64,000 nucleotides of DNA from Prolixibacteraceae bacterium (lineage in GTDB: Bacteria > Bacteroidota > Bacteroidia > Bacteroidales > Prolixibacteraceae). A program made the position numbers and the translations under genes. A model generated the notes under the pieces. The model was not told the origin of the DNA, did not search any database, and saw only the letters and a list, made by a program, of their open reading frames with translations. Shown piece after piece: positions 50,465-60,300 of this stretch. Location: the NCBI GenBank assembly GCA_003506435.1, contig DOAQ01000008.1:34644-98643 (forward strand), given 5' to 3'. Numbering within the stretch: position 1 is the first letter of the stretch; each line of letters begins with the position of its first letter.

Positions 50465-52174
50465 ATGAAAAATATCACAAAAACAATAAAATATGGATTA
50501 TTCTGTTTCCTGTTCATTTTAAATTTTTCGTGTAACGAACAGAGATTTCTTGAGGAGGATCCGCTGGATTTTTATAGTCTTGATAATTCTTACATAACTT
50601 CTGATAATTTCGAAAGCGCTTTGACTGATTTGTATGCAAGGGTACGTAAAATTCATTTTGCAAACAGCCAGTATTCATTTTCCCATCTGCTAGCGACCGA
50701 TATTGCAAAACATGCGAGGGGAACTTCAGACCGATTCGGCGATTATGATGTATGGATGGTTCCAACTAATGCTATGGTTAAGTATCATTGGGTTGAATGG
50801 TACAAAGTTATTTCTAATGCAAACACTATTATTTCAAGACTTGATAATTCCAAATTAACAAACGAACAAAAATCAGCAGTGGCTGCTGAAGCAAAATTTT
50901 TCAGGGCGTTTGCATATAGATATCTGGTCTATCTTTATGGCGGGGTGCCTTTGATCCTGGAAGAAGTAACTTCTCCTCGGATCAACTATACAAGAGCTAC
51001 GAAAGAAGAGACACTTAATCAAATTGTTATGGACTTGACAGAAGCTACTAAAAATCTTCCTTCAAATGACAAAGTAAAGGACGGAAAAGTATCAAATATA
51101 GTTGCCAGTCATTATTTGGCCGAAACCTATATCTCTTTACAAAAATACGACGAAGCAATCGTTGCTGCTTCAACTGTCATTGACGATCCAAATACTTCAT
51201 TAATGACATCAAGATTTGGTACAAGGGCAAACGAAGCCCCTTGGGATGATTTTCTGGACTTTAAATCACAAGGAGATGTATTCTGGGATTTATTTCAACC
51301 AAGAAACCAGAACCGAAGCAGCGGAAACAAGGAAGCCTTGTGGGTTGCTCAAATGGAAGTTGATGTCCCTGGCGGTTATTTAATAACAACAGCAGCTTCA
51401 AATAACCGACTCGAACAATGGGCTGGTCCGGTACACTATCAAACTTACAAAGACCCGGATGGGAAAGAAGGTATGGGCGAACTTGGACGATCTAACTACA
51501 ATACAGGAGGAAGAGGTAATTCTTTCTTAATGAACACAGACTTCTGGATATATACATTGTGGGAAAGTGACTGGAACAATGATATCCGAAACGCTCCTCA
51601 CAACATTATTCGCGACACCAAATACACTAATGTAAATTCAGCCTGGTATGATTCAAGTGCCGTAAAATACCCAAGTCCAACTTGGCTCAATCAAAAATGG
51701 CGGTGGTATCCTTGGCCTTCCAAAATTACTACTCCGCAAACACACCCCGATAATATATATCAAGATAAAGAAAATAGGTTTTTAAAAGCTATAGCAGGGA
51801 CTACATACAAGGATATGTATTATTTACGACTAGCTGAAACCTATTTGCTAAGAGCCGAAGCATATTTGGGAAAAGGAGATAAATTAAATGCAGCGAGTAA
51901 CATCAATGTTGTTAGGGAAAGGTCTCATGCATCCCCGATCTCTTCAAACGAAGTCACTTTAGATTATATTTTAGATGAACGGGCAAGAGAATTGGTCTAC
52001 GAAGAACAACGCCGTATAACTCTTTGCAGAACAGGAAAATTGGTAGAGCGAGTACGTAAATACAATGATTTAAATAGTGACGAAATCAAGGATTTTCATA
52101 ATTTGTGGCCAATTCCACAGACAGAGATCGAAGCTAATAAAGATGTTGTAATTGAACAAAATCCCGGTTATTGA
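50465..52174 (+). CDS. SusD/RagB substrate-binding lipoprotein of locus 2
   Basis: 569 residues; lipoprotein signal LFCFLFILNFSCNEQ with Cys near 23. SusD scaffold with AEAKFFRAFAYRYLVYLYGG near 140-160, RLAETYLLRAEAYLGKGDKL near 455-475, NVVRERSHAS and YILDERARELVYEEQRR near 500-520, and LWPIPQTEIEAN at the end. Longer than the locus 1 SusD, with an extra insertion around 300-400. Starts 18 bases after susC. Confidence 0.95.
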   Translation: MKNITKTIKYGLFCFLFILNFSCNEQRFLEEDPLDFYSLDNSYITSDNFESALTDLYARVRKIHFANSQYSFSHLLATDIAKHARGTSDRFGDYDVWMVPTNAMVKYHWVEWYKVISNANTIISRLDNSKLTNEQKSAVAAEAKFFRAFAYRYLVYLYGGVPLILEEVTSPRINYTRATKEETLNQIVMDLTEATKNLPSNDKVKDGKVSNIVASHYLAETYISLQKYDEAIVAASTVIDDPNTSLMTSRFGTRANEAPWDDFLDFKSQGDVFWDLFQPRNQNRSSGNKEALWVAQMEVDVPGGYLITTAASNNRLEQWAGPVHYQTYKDPDGKEGMGELGRSNYNTGGRGNSFLMNTDFWIYTLWESDWNNDIRNAPHNIIRDTKYTNVNSAWYDSSAVKYPSPTWLNQKWRWYPWPSKITTPQTHPDNIYQDKENRFLKAIAGTTYKDMYYLRLAETYLLRAEAYLGKGDKLNAASNINVVRERSHASPISSNEVTLDYILDERARELVYEEQRRITLCRTGKLVERVRKYNDLNSDEIKDFHNLWPIPQTEIEANKDVVIEQNPGY

Positions 52175-52188
52175 TAGTTTTAGTAAAT

Positions 52189-52218
52189 AATGGTGAAAGA
52201 AAATTTTCTTTCACCATT
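52189..52218 (+). promoter_or_regulatory. 30-bp perfect palindrome after susD of locus 2
   Basis: AATGGTGAAAGAAAA (52189-52203) is followed immediately by its exact reverse complement (52204-52218). As RNA it forms a long A/U-rich hairpin 14 bases after the susD stop, the same position as the hairpin after susD in locus 1. Followed by TAATCTTTATTT, so partial termination is plausible. Confidence 0.65.
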
Positions 52219-52243
52219 TAATCTTTATTTGTCCATTTAAGTC

Positions 52244-53548
52244 ATGTTTAAGAAAATAGCATTTATCATTAGTATTTTTTGTGTATTCAACTCATGTGGC
52301 AGAGATAATACAAAAAGTAAATTCCTGTCAATAACAAAAAATATAGAAGGAAAAACCATTAAAATAACCAAAGTAGCTGAAGGAAAAGTAATACACCGCT
52401 TTTTCGACACATCGCCAATCAGTCCTTCTGGCAAATATTTAGCTTTGTTTCGTTTCCCATCCGAGACCAGTTCACCGAAACCAGGTGAAAAGGGTGAGAT
52501 AATACTAATAAATCTTGAAACAGGCGACGAAAAAACGGTCGGCTACTCGCGCGGGTTTGAAATGCAATTGGGAGCCAACGTTCAATGGGGATCGTCTGAT
52601 GAAGAACTATTTTTTAACGATGTGGATACCACTGACTGGTCAGCCTTTGCTGTACTTATGAATCCATTGACAGGAGAAATCCGGAAAATGGAAGGAACCG
52701 TTTTTATGACATCCTTAGATGGTAAAAAACTAGCCAGTTATAACCTTAAGAGCTCAAGGTTTGCACAGGTCGGTTATGGGGTTGTTGTTCCTGACCAATA
52801 CGCCAGACGAAACATAGGTGTAGTTGATTCTGACGGCATATTTGTAACCGATGTAGCAAGCGGAAAATGCCATATGATTGTTTCAATCCGCGACATCTAC
52901 GAAAAAACCACTCCTTCCATAAAAATTTCAAATCCTGATGAATATGAATACTATTGTTTCCAGGTAAAATGGAATCCACAGACTGACAAACTGTTAACAA
53001 CCATTCAATGGGCTCCTGTAACCGGAGGGAACAGAAGAAGGGCAGTAATTACGATGAATCCTGACGGGACTGACCTAAGAACAGCAATTACGCCAGAACT
53101 ATGGTCGAATGGTGGGCACCATGTTAACTGGACTCCTGATGGAAGGCATTTATCGATGAACTTGAACATAGATAAAAAACCTGGGTTGGAAATTATTACA
53201 GTAAAATATGATGGAAGCGATATGAAGACGATATATTCTCCTGGCTCAGGACACCCTTCTTTGAATCCATCGGGGCTGCAATACATTATTACCGATGCTT
53301 ATCCGGGTGAGAATATCGGGAACAATAGTGGAAAAGGTGTGGTGCCCATCCGTTTAATCAACATAAGCAGCCAGACCGAAATAATCGTGGATAATGTATT
53401 TCTATCATCTCAGGTGGGCGAATTCAGAATAGATGCACATCCGGCGTGGGATCGTCATGGTAAAAAAATAATATATAATGGTTTTGAAAAGAAAACAAGA
53501 TGTGTTTTCGTAGCTACTCTTGATAATTTTATCATAAAAAATGAATAA
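52244..53548 (+). CDS. PD40/TolB-type beta-propeller lipoprotein
   Basis: 434 residues; lipoprotein signal FIISIFCVFNSCGRDN with Cys near 18. The rest shows repeated propeller blades: SPISPSGKYLALFRF near 63-77, QWGSSDEELFFNDVD near 118, VKWNPQTDKLLTTIQWAP near 245, HHVNWTPDGRHLSMNL near 295-310 and AHPAWDRHGKKIIYNG near 400. PD40/WD40-like blades occur in TolB and in oligogalacturonate-lyase-like enzymes. No catalytic residues can be assigned. In the operon it lies between susD and a glycosidase, suggesting a surface or periplasmic carbohydrate-related role. Confidence 0.75.
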   Translation: MFKKIAFIISIFCVFNSCGRDNTKSKFLSITKNIEGKTIKITKVAEGKVIHRFFDTSPISPSGKYLALFRFPSETSSPKPGEKGEIILINLETGDEKTVGYSRGFEMQLGANVQWGSSDEELFFNDVDTTDWSAFAVLMNPLTGEIRKMEGTVFMTSLDGKKLASYNLKSSRFAQVGYGVVVPDQYARRNIGVVDSDGIFVTDVASGKCHMIVSIRDIYEKTTPSIKISNPDEYEYYCFQVKWNPQTDKLLTTIQWAPVTGGNRRRAVITMNPDGTDLRTAITPELWSNGGHHVNWTPDGRHLSMNLNIDKKPGLEIITVKYDGSDMKTIYSPGSGHPSLNPSGLQYIITDAYPGENIGNNSGKGVVPIRLINISSQTEIIVDNVFLSSQVGEFRIDAHPAWDRHGKKIIYNGFEKKTRCVFVATLDNFIIKNE

Positions 53549-53735
53549 ACGACGCTCCTGTTGTTGATATGTTTACTTTGAAATGGAAATTATCAAACTC
53601 GAAAATGGCAAAACTGGTACCTGGGCGAAAAAAACTAAATATAAAACGACTGCAAAATAAAATAGAAGTAACCTTGGTGTAGTTACAAAAAATATAGAAA
53701 ATTATCATAAATAATGAAACTAAAATAATGTTGAC

Positions 53736-55178
53736 ATGAATAAACTATTTTTAACCACAGTAATTTTTCTATTTACAATAAATAATGTATTTCCCCAATT
53801 TATAGACATATCGGAAAACAGGGTGAAAACTTATCTTGACATCCCGTTCGAACGAATTGGCGCAATCAACCCGAAGCATGTGAGTGAAATCGAAGCGTCG
53901 AACTGGACCATCGGCTGCGAAGTACTTGACCGTGATTATGCCAGCTTCGACTCGTACAAAGAATATTTACCTGTTTTAGGAATCAAGAAGATCAGGTTGC
54001 AGGGAGGCTGGGCAAGAACCGAAAAACAAAAAGGTATTTATGACTGGACATGGTTAGACCACATTATTGATTATGCTTTGGCAAATGGGTTAAAGCCATG
54101 GTTACAAACAAGCTATGGAAATCCGGTTTACAATAGCGGCGGAATGGATCTGGGAGGAAGCATACCCATAACAGAAGAAGCATTGAAAGGTTGGGATAGC
54201 TGGGTAGAAGCAATGGTCACCCGTTATAAAAATAAAGTGACCGAATGGGAAATGTGGAACGAACCCGATGGGCACAAAGAAAATACACCTGAGCGCGTTG
54301 CTGAATTTAATATACGCACATCTGAGATCATTAAACGAATACAACCTCATGCCGAAATTGCCGGACTGGTTATGGCCTCAGGAAGCAACGTCAATTATAT
54401 GGATCGGTATATGAAAGTTCTTTCAGAAAGAAATAAACTTGGCCTTTTCAAATGGATCGTTTACCACGGATACACCATGAACCCCGACGACAATTATAAA
54501 GGACAGACAAAACTCGATTCTGTACTTCGAATATATTCTTCTGAATTAAAACTCCGGCAGGGTGAGAATGGTGCACCAAGCGCTTACTGTCCAGGGTTTG
54601 CATTGTCGAAATACAACTGGACTGAAATTTCCCAGGCCAAATGGGATGCCCGCAGAATGCTGGGCGATTTGGGGCGCGATATTGAATCGTCGGTTTTTTG
54701 TATTATCGACATGTATTACAAAAGTAATAAAATACTAAATGTAAAAGGGTTAATCCAGTCCGACATTACATTAAAAGCTCTTCGGCCTAAAATTGCTTTT
54801 TACACCGTTCAGAATATTGCCTCGGTTTTTGACAATAAACTGGAACGAATGGCTGATTTTAAATATAAAGTGGAAGCCACAGAATCAATTTCTGTTTTTG
54901 GATACTGTAATAAAACTTCGGGCAAACAGCTTGTAACGCTTTGGCTGGATGGGAATATTCCGAATAATACCTTCGAAACGCAGATGGTTGAGCTCACCAT
55001 TGAAAATGGTAATTTTAAAAAGCCTGTTTGGGTTGATCTGTTTTCGGGACGGATTTATGAAATACCAAAAGCAAACTGGGTCAGAAACGGAACAAATTAC
55101 GAATTCAAAATACCTGTTTACGATAGTCCTGTGCTGATTGCCGATCAATCGTTGATGGTCATCGAAAAAAATAAATAA
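53736..55178 (+). CDS. Secreted clan GH-A glycoside hydrolase (GH39-like)
   Basis: 480 residues with signal peptide MNKLFLTTVIFLFTINNVFP. TIM-barrel clan GH-A layout: KKIRLQGGWARTEKQKGIYD near 88-108; the acid/base glutamate in KVTEWEMWNEPDG near 165-178 (WNEP motif); KWIVYHGYTMNPDD near 240; and a likely nucleophile glutamate in LKLRQGENGAPS near 270-280. A beta-sandwich C-terminal domain follows (about 385-480). GH39 or an allied family (xylosidase/iduronidase-like) is the best guess. Separated from the propeller gene by 187 bases without clear coding sequence. Confidence 0.75.
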   Translation: MNKLFLTTVIFLFTINNVFPQFIDISENRVKTYLDIPFERIGAINPKHVSEIEASNWTIGCEVLDRDYASFDSYKEYLPVLGIKKIRLQGGWARTEKQKGIYDWTWLDHIIDYALANGLKPWLQTSYGNPVYNSGGMDLGGSIPITEEALKGWDSWVEAMVTRYKNKVTEWEMWNEPDGHKENTPERVAEFNIRTSEIIKRIQPHAEIAGLVMASGSNVNYMDRYMKVLSERNKLGLFKWIVYHGYTMNPDDNYKGQTKLDSVLRIYSSELKLRQGENGAPSAYCPGFALSKYNWTEISQAKWDARRMLGDLGRDIESSVFCIIDMYYKSNKILNVKGLIQSDITLKALRPKIAFYTVQNIASVFDNKLERMADFKYKVEATESISVFGYCNKTSGKQLVTLWLDGNIPNNTFETQMVELTIENGNFKKPVWVDLFSGRIYEIPKANWVRNGTNYEFKIPVYDSPVLIADQSLMVIEKNK

Positions 55179-55645
55179 TATCCGTTTCAAATTCTTTATA
55201 ACTAATTCTCGTTATCTGACCCGTATGTTTTTATTTAAAAATCGCATCAATTCTTTTGATAATTTCTATTTCCTATAGAAATCGTCCAACATTGAAGAAG
55301 TAAACAAAGCGGTTGCCGCTTTCTCAATAAGCTGTTTTTCTTGTTGGATCAATCCCTATACCAGCCTGCAAGAATGCACGTGAACAAAGTCAAGTCTTGA
55401 GTATAGGATCATCGAACCATCATCGAATCATCATCGAATCATCATCGAACGATGAACTCAATAGAAAATCCCTATCTGATATTTACCAGGGTCTTCTTGT
55501 GCCGCAGAAATTTATTTTGTCCGATTTCCTTCAATAAACACACTTGTAAAGCTTAAATTTGCACACATACCTACGTCATAAATTTTTTAAAAATGATTTG
55601 AAAACACCTGCCGATACATAGCAAAAACCAAATCATTATTTTTGG
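55179..55645. other. Intergenic region between loci 2 and 3 with hairpins and a tandem repeat
   Basis: No gene is seen in this 490-base stretch. It holds ATTTCTAT/ATAGAAAT (55262-55282, 5-base loop), a perfect AAAGCGG-TTG-CCGCTTT hairpin (55306-55322) that may terminate locus 2, and the four-unit 11-bp tandem repeat listed separately. Confidence 0.6.
55408..55451. repeat. Four tandem 11-bp repeats
   Basis: Units ATCATCGAACC, ATCATCGAATC, ATCATCGAATC, ATCATCGAACG at 55408, 55419, 55430 and 55441. Perfect 11-base phase puts each unit on nearly the same face of the helix. Located 220 bases upstream of the locus 3 sigma gene. Confidence 0.8.
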
Positions 55646-55653
55646 TACTTTTG
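55646..55653 (+). promoter_or_regulatory. TAnnTTTG -7 element of the locus 3 sigma gene
   Basis: TACTTTTG, 17 bases before the ATG at 55671. No TTTG -33 box at standard spacing. Confidence 0.5.
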
Positions 55654-55670
55654 CCTCGAATAAACGGGGC

Positions 55671-56231
55671 ATGGGGAAAAGTGAAAACATACAGTTCGTA
55701 TTGAATGACGTGGGCTCCTATGGCAAATTTTTCACTGAGAATTATCACACTGCCTGTTTGGTAGCCAGCCGATATCTTCACGATAATCAGGAAATTGAAG
55801 ACATCGTTCAGGAGGTATTTGTAAAAATATGGGAAAAACGAAAGGCGATAAAAATTCAAAGTAACCTTAAAAATTACCTGTTTAATTCAGTTAAAAACAC
55901 CTGTATAAATCATGTGCAGCGCAAAAAGGAAATAATCGCCGGATTCGATCAGGCCGGTTTGCAGCAGTGGGAAAACGAAGCAGGGGATCAGTTTATTTCC
56001 GAAGAATTTGCTTCAAAAATCAACCAGGCCATCGAAACATTGCCTCCGCAGTGTAAAAAGATTTTTCTTCTGGCTTTTGTCGACGATCTGAGTTACCAGG
56101 AAACTGCCGATGCACTCGGGCTTTCGAAAAATACAGTTAAAACCCAGATGGGAATTGCATACAAACTACTCAGGGAAAAGCTCCGCGATTCATTCTTCAG
56201 CTTGGTTCTGATCTTTTTCAGAAAAGCATAA
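55671..56231 (+). CDS. ECF sigma factor of SusCD locus 3
   Basis: 186 residues. Region 2: VASRYLHDNQEIEDIVQEVF and VKIWEKRKAIKIQSNLKNYL near 30-75. Region 4: ETLPPQCKKIFLLAFVDDLS and the helix-turn-helix YQETADALGLSKNTVKTQMG near 125-165. Opens the third trans-envelope locus; fecR follows after 82 bases. Confidence 0.92.
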   Translation: MGKSENIQFVLNDVGSYGKFFTENYHTACLVASRYLHDNQEIEDIVQEVFVKIWEKRKAIKIQSNLKNYLFNSVKNTCINHVQRKKEIIAGFDQAGLQQWENEAGDQFISEEFASKINQAIETLPPQCKKIFLLAFVDDLSYQETADALGLSKNTVKTQMGIAYKLLREKLRDSFFSLVLIFFRKA

Positions 56232-56313
56232 AATTTTAATTTCAGAAAAAATTTCATTCTCACTTCACCCTTTCTTTCCGTTTTTGTGTCACTAACAATG
56301 TAGAACACAAACT

Positions 56314-57270
56314 ATGGAAAATCAGAAAAAATGGGAACAGATGGCTGCAGAACTTCACGGAGAATTGCAGGAATCATCCGGAGAACAAAATCAGGATGAA
56401 GACATTCGGATTGAAAAGGCGCTGGAACGTATCCATGCTTCCGGAAAGGATGTGAAGAAAATACGGGAATTTCAACCTTCGGAGATCGTCTGGGATAAAC
56501 TGAAAGGAAAACTTGGACGAAACATCCGCATAAAAGAATGGCTCAAATATGCAGCGGTGGCGGCAATTGCAATTTCCATCACAATACTGGCAGATTATTT
56601 GGTCGGAAACAACACATCGGAAAATCAGTATGCCTCGGTTTCAAGTCCGGTCGGGCAAATTACCAACCTTACCCTGTTCGATGGCACCAACGTTTGGCTG
56701 AATGCCGGCTCTACCCTGAAATACAAAAAATCGTTCAACCAGTCGGACCGGGAAGTTTATCTCGACGGAGAAGCCTTGTTTGACGTGGCGAAAGATAAAA
56801 CCCGGTCGTTCATTGTAAATGCAGGGAAGGCCATAATAAAGGTTCACGGAACCATCTTCGATGTTAAAGCGTATTTGAATATGTCAACGGTGGAAACCGT
56901 TCTGATTGAAGGCAGCGTGGAATTTATAAGAAATGGAAATTCAGTTTATATGAATCCCGGCGAACATTTGATTTGTTCTTCAGGAACGGGAAAATTTACC
57001 AAATCGGAAATCAACACGGCTGAATATACGGCATGGAAAGGCGGAAAGATCTATTACAGCGATAAACCTCTTTATGATCTGGCGTTACAACTGGAACGCT
57101 GGTATGAAGTGAAATTCCGGTTCGATTCTGAAGAGTTGAAGAATTACCGGTTTACCGGGGTTATCAACAAGGATAACTCGCTGGATTATACTTTGGATAT
57201 CATTGAAGAAATCAATAAAGTTGAATTTAAAACCAACCAGGAGGAAATTGTAATAATGGCATCAAAATAA
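56314..57270 (+). CDS. FecR-family anti-sigma factor of locus 3
   Basis: 318 residues. Cytoplasmic part about 1-70, membrane helix about 74-95 (WLKYAAVAAIAISITILADY). FecR domain from about 110 (GQITNLTLFDGTNVWLNAGS; VYLDGEALFDVAKD; IKVHGTIFDVKAYL). C-terminal DUF4974 domain from about 245 (YSDKPLYDLALQLERWYEVK). Partner of the sigma at 55671 and, through its C-terminus, of the SusC at 57368. Confidence 0.92.
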   Translation: MENQKKWEQMAAELHGELQESSGEQNQDEDIRIEKALERIHASGKDVKKIREFQPSEIVWDKLKGKLGRNIRIKEWLKYAAVAAIAISITILADYLVGNNTSENQYASVSSPVGQITNLTLFDGTNVWLNAGSTLKYKKSFNQSDREVYLDGEALFDVAKDKTRSFIVNAGKAIIKVHGTIFDVKAYLNMSTVETVLIEGSVEFIRNGNSVYMNPGEHLICSSGTGKFTKSEINTAEYTAWKGGKIYYSDKPLYDLALQLERWYEVKFRFDSEELKNYRFTGVINKDNSLDYTLDIIEEINKVEFKTNQEEIVIMASK

Positions 57271-57271
57271 A

Positions 57272-57301
57272 AACCGGAAAATGCGTCAACATTTTCCGGT
57301 T
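57272..57301 (+). promoter_or_regulatory. Perfect 12-bp hairpin in the fecR-susC gap of locus 3
   Basis: AACCGGAAAATG (57272-57283) and CATTTTCCGGTT (57290-57301) with a six-base loop, beginning immediately after the fecR stop. No T-run follows. Confidence 0.65.
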
Positions 57302-57367
57302 CGAATGAATTCAACTTCCGAGCTGACAACAAGGGAGTTGACAAGTTTAACACTCAAATACAAACTT

Positions 57368-60300
57368 ATGAAAAAAAAACAAATTAGGCCGTTCAATCGG
57401 CTGAGGTATTTTACACCTAAACTGTTTTTGTGTATGAAACTGACAATCTTTCTACTATTAATTGGAGTGCTGGGAGCAACGGCAAACTCGTATTCGCAGC
57501 AAAGCCGTTTCGACCTGCGCCATGCGGATGTAACAATCAAAGAGGTTTTTGAGGAAATCAGCTTGATGAGCGATTTCGAGTTTTTTTACAGTAACGACGA
57601 CATTAACGTGAACGAAAAAGTGGCCGTCAATGTAAAAAACGGGTCGATAGAAGAAATTCTGGACCAGATTTTAGACGTTGAAACCTTGAAATACAAGGTG
57701 ATGAACAGCGCAGTGATCATTTCCCGCCGGGATGTCAAGGGATGGGATTCGCCGGTAGCGCAACAACAAAAAAGCATGTCCGGTACAGTAACCGATTCAT
57801 CGGGGCAGCCGCTGCCGGGTGTTTCGGTGGTGGTGAAAGGTACAACTACCGGAACCATTACCGATTTTGACGGGAAGTACACACTCGCCAATGTCCCGGC
57901 TGATGCTACGTTGGTATATTCGTTCGTGGGGATGAGGGCGCAGGAAATTACAGTGACTGGGAAAACAACAGTAAATGTGGTTATGGAAGAAGAAACCATT
58001 GGTATTGAAGAGGTGGTTGCAATTGGTTATGGTACACAGAAAAAGGTAAACTTAACCGGTGCTATTGAAGCAGTGGGACGTGAAGTATTCGAAAACCGCT
58101 CCACGTCTAATACGACACAGGCCTTGCAAGGAGCCATACCCAACCTGAATATCTCATTGGAAGACGGGAAGCCCACACGTTCGGCTTCATATAATGTACG
58201 TGGTAAAACATCCATAGGACAGGGAGGTAGTGCGCTGATTTTGATCGATGGCGTTGAAGGCAACCCTTCTTTTCTGAACCCCAACGACATTGAAAGCGTA
58301 ACTGTACTAAAAGATGCTGCTTCTGCGGCTATTTACGGCGCAAGAGGTTCTTTTGGTGTCGTGTTGATTACGACAAAACGGCCACAGAAAGGCAGAACAA
58401 CAGTCAATTATACCGGCAATTATTCTATTCAATCGCTGGCCAAAGAACCTGAATTTGTAACTGATGCTGTTACCTGGGTCGAACATTTCAGGGCATCCTA
58501 TTATAATCGCCAGGGAACGGTTCCGACCTCTATCAACAACAATACACAATATTATAGTGATGAGTGGCTGGAGCGGTTGAAAGCATGGAAAGCATCAGGT
58601 GAAGGCCCAAAAACAGAAATATTACCTAATGGAAATTACGAATATTATAGCAACACAGACTGGATGGGGCTACTTTTTAAGGACCATACGTTTGCACAAG
58701 ACCACAATGTGGCCATTTCGGGTGGCAGCGAGAAGTCTGATTTCTATGTATCGGCACGTTTATACGATTTTGGAGGCATGTATAATTTCGATCCTGATAC
58801 GTACCATTCGTACAACTTCAGGGCAAAAGGATCTTTGCAGGCATACAAATGGCTGAAGCTTACCAACAACATGGAATTTGCCAATGATGACTATCACATG
58901 CCCTTCTCGGCACAGGGACGGAGCGCTAACGTTCAGCGATACATCGAAGTAAACGCTTTCCCAAGTTTACCGATGTATAATCCGGATGGAACCTACACCC
59001 GCGGGGGCGCTGCTACTCTGGGCGCTTTTGTTGACGGGAATAACTATCAGGATAACAAAAGGAATCTGTTTAAAAATACGGTAGGGTTTAATACAAACTT
59101 TTTTGGCAATACTTTCCGTGTTAACGGAGACTACACCTTCCGTTACGATGGACGTGATTTTTTCTTTAAAAGAGTAAAAGTTCCATATTACCAGAATTCA
59201 AAAGCAACAAACCCATCCTATATGGGCGACGCCAATGGTATTATCTATGAATGGATGGGACATACAGTCTATACTGCCTCAAACTTATATGCTGAATATG
59301 AAAAAACTTTCGCCCAGAAACATTATGTGAAAGCGATGGTAGGTTGGAACTACGAAACCTCTTCCTACAAAGCGAACAGCATTGAACGTAACTCGCTGTT
59401 GCTCGAAAGCGCTGAAAGCGTCCAGTTAGCGACAGGCACATCGATCATTCCGGGGGCAAGCGTTACACGATGGAAAACCACGGGAACTTTCTTCCGGTTG
59501 AACTATGGTTATAAAGACCGCTATTTGGTGGAAGTAAACGGGAGATATGACGGTTCGTCCCGCTTCCCGACAAATCAGCAATGGGGTTTCTTCCCATCTG
59601 TTTCAGGAGGATGGAGGCTGTCTGAAGAACCTTTCTGGAATGTGGACAAAAACATTTTATCAGATATCAAATTTCGTGCTTCCTACGGTTCACTGGGCAA
59701 TGGCAACATACCTCCGTATCAGTTCCTTGAGTTATTGAGCATCAGTACTTCGGGGCGCGTACTGGATGGAGTTCTGGGCAAAAAGACCAATGCACCGGCT
59801 CCTATTCCCGACGGACTTACCTGGGAGAAGGCTACCACCACCGACGTTGGGCTTGATTTCGGAATGTTGAAAGGAAAACTTCGTTTTACCGGCGATTATT
59901 ATGTACGGAAAACGACCGATATGTATGTGCCCGGACCTACTTTGCCTGATATTTTCGGCGCCACTTCTCCCAAAGGTAACTATGCCGATATGACCACGAA
60001 TGGATTTGAAGTCACGTTGTCATGGGAGGATCAGTTTACACTTGCCAATAAACCGTTTCGTTTTCAGGTACGCGGTACCCTCTATGATTATGTGTCGAAA
60101 ATCGACAAGTACAACAATCCCACCAAAAAGATTAGCGATTACTATAACGGAAAGATCATCGGTGAGCTATGGGGTTTCGAGACAGATGGACTGTTTCAGG
60201 AAGATCCTGCACCGGGCGAATACATCAATACTATTTTTAATGCCTCTGCCGATGCCGTATGGCGTGCAGGCGACCTGAAGATTCGCAACCGCGACGGGAG

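Noticed and set aside
53583..53660. 25-codon ORF between the propeller and glycosidase genes of locus 2
   Set aside because: Too short, Lys-rich, no spacing or sequence support; left unannotated.
57281..57367. 29-codon N-terminal extension of the locus 3 SusC
   Set aside because: It would translate the arm of a perfect hairpin, and the ATG at 57368 matches the start pattern (MKKKxxxx...) of the other SusC genes.
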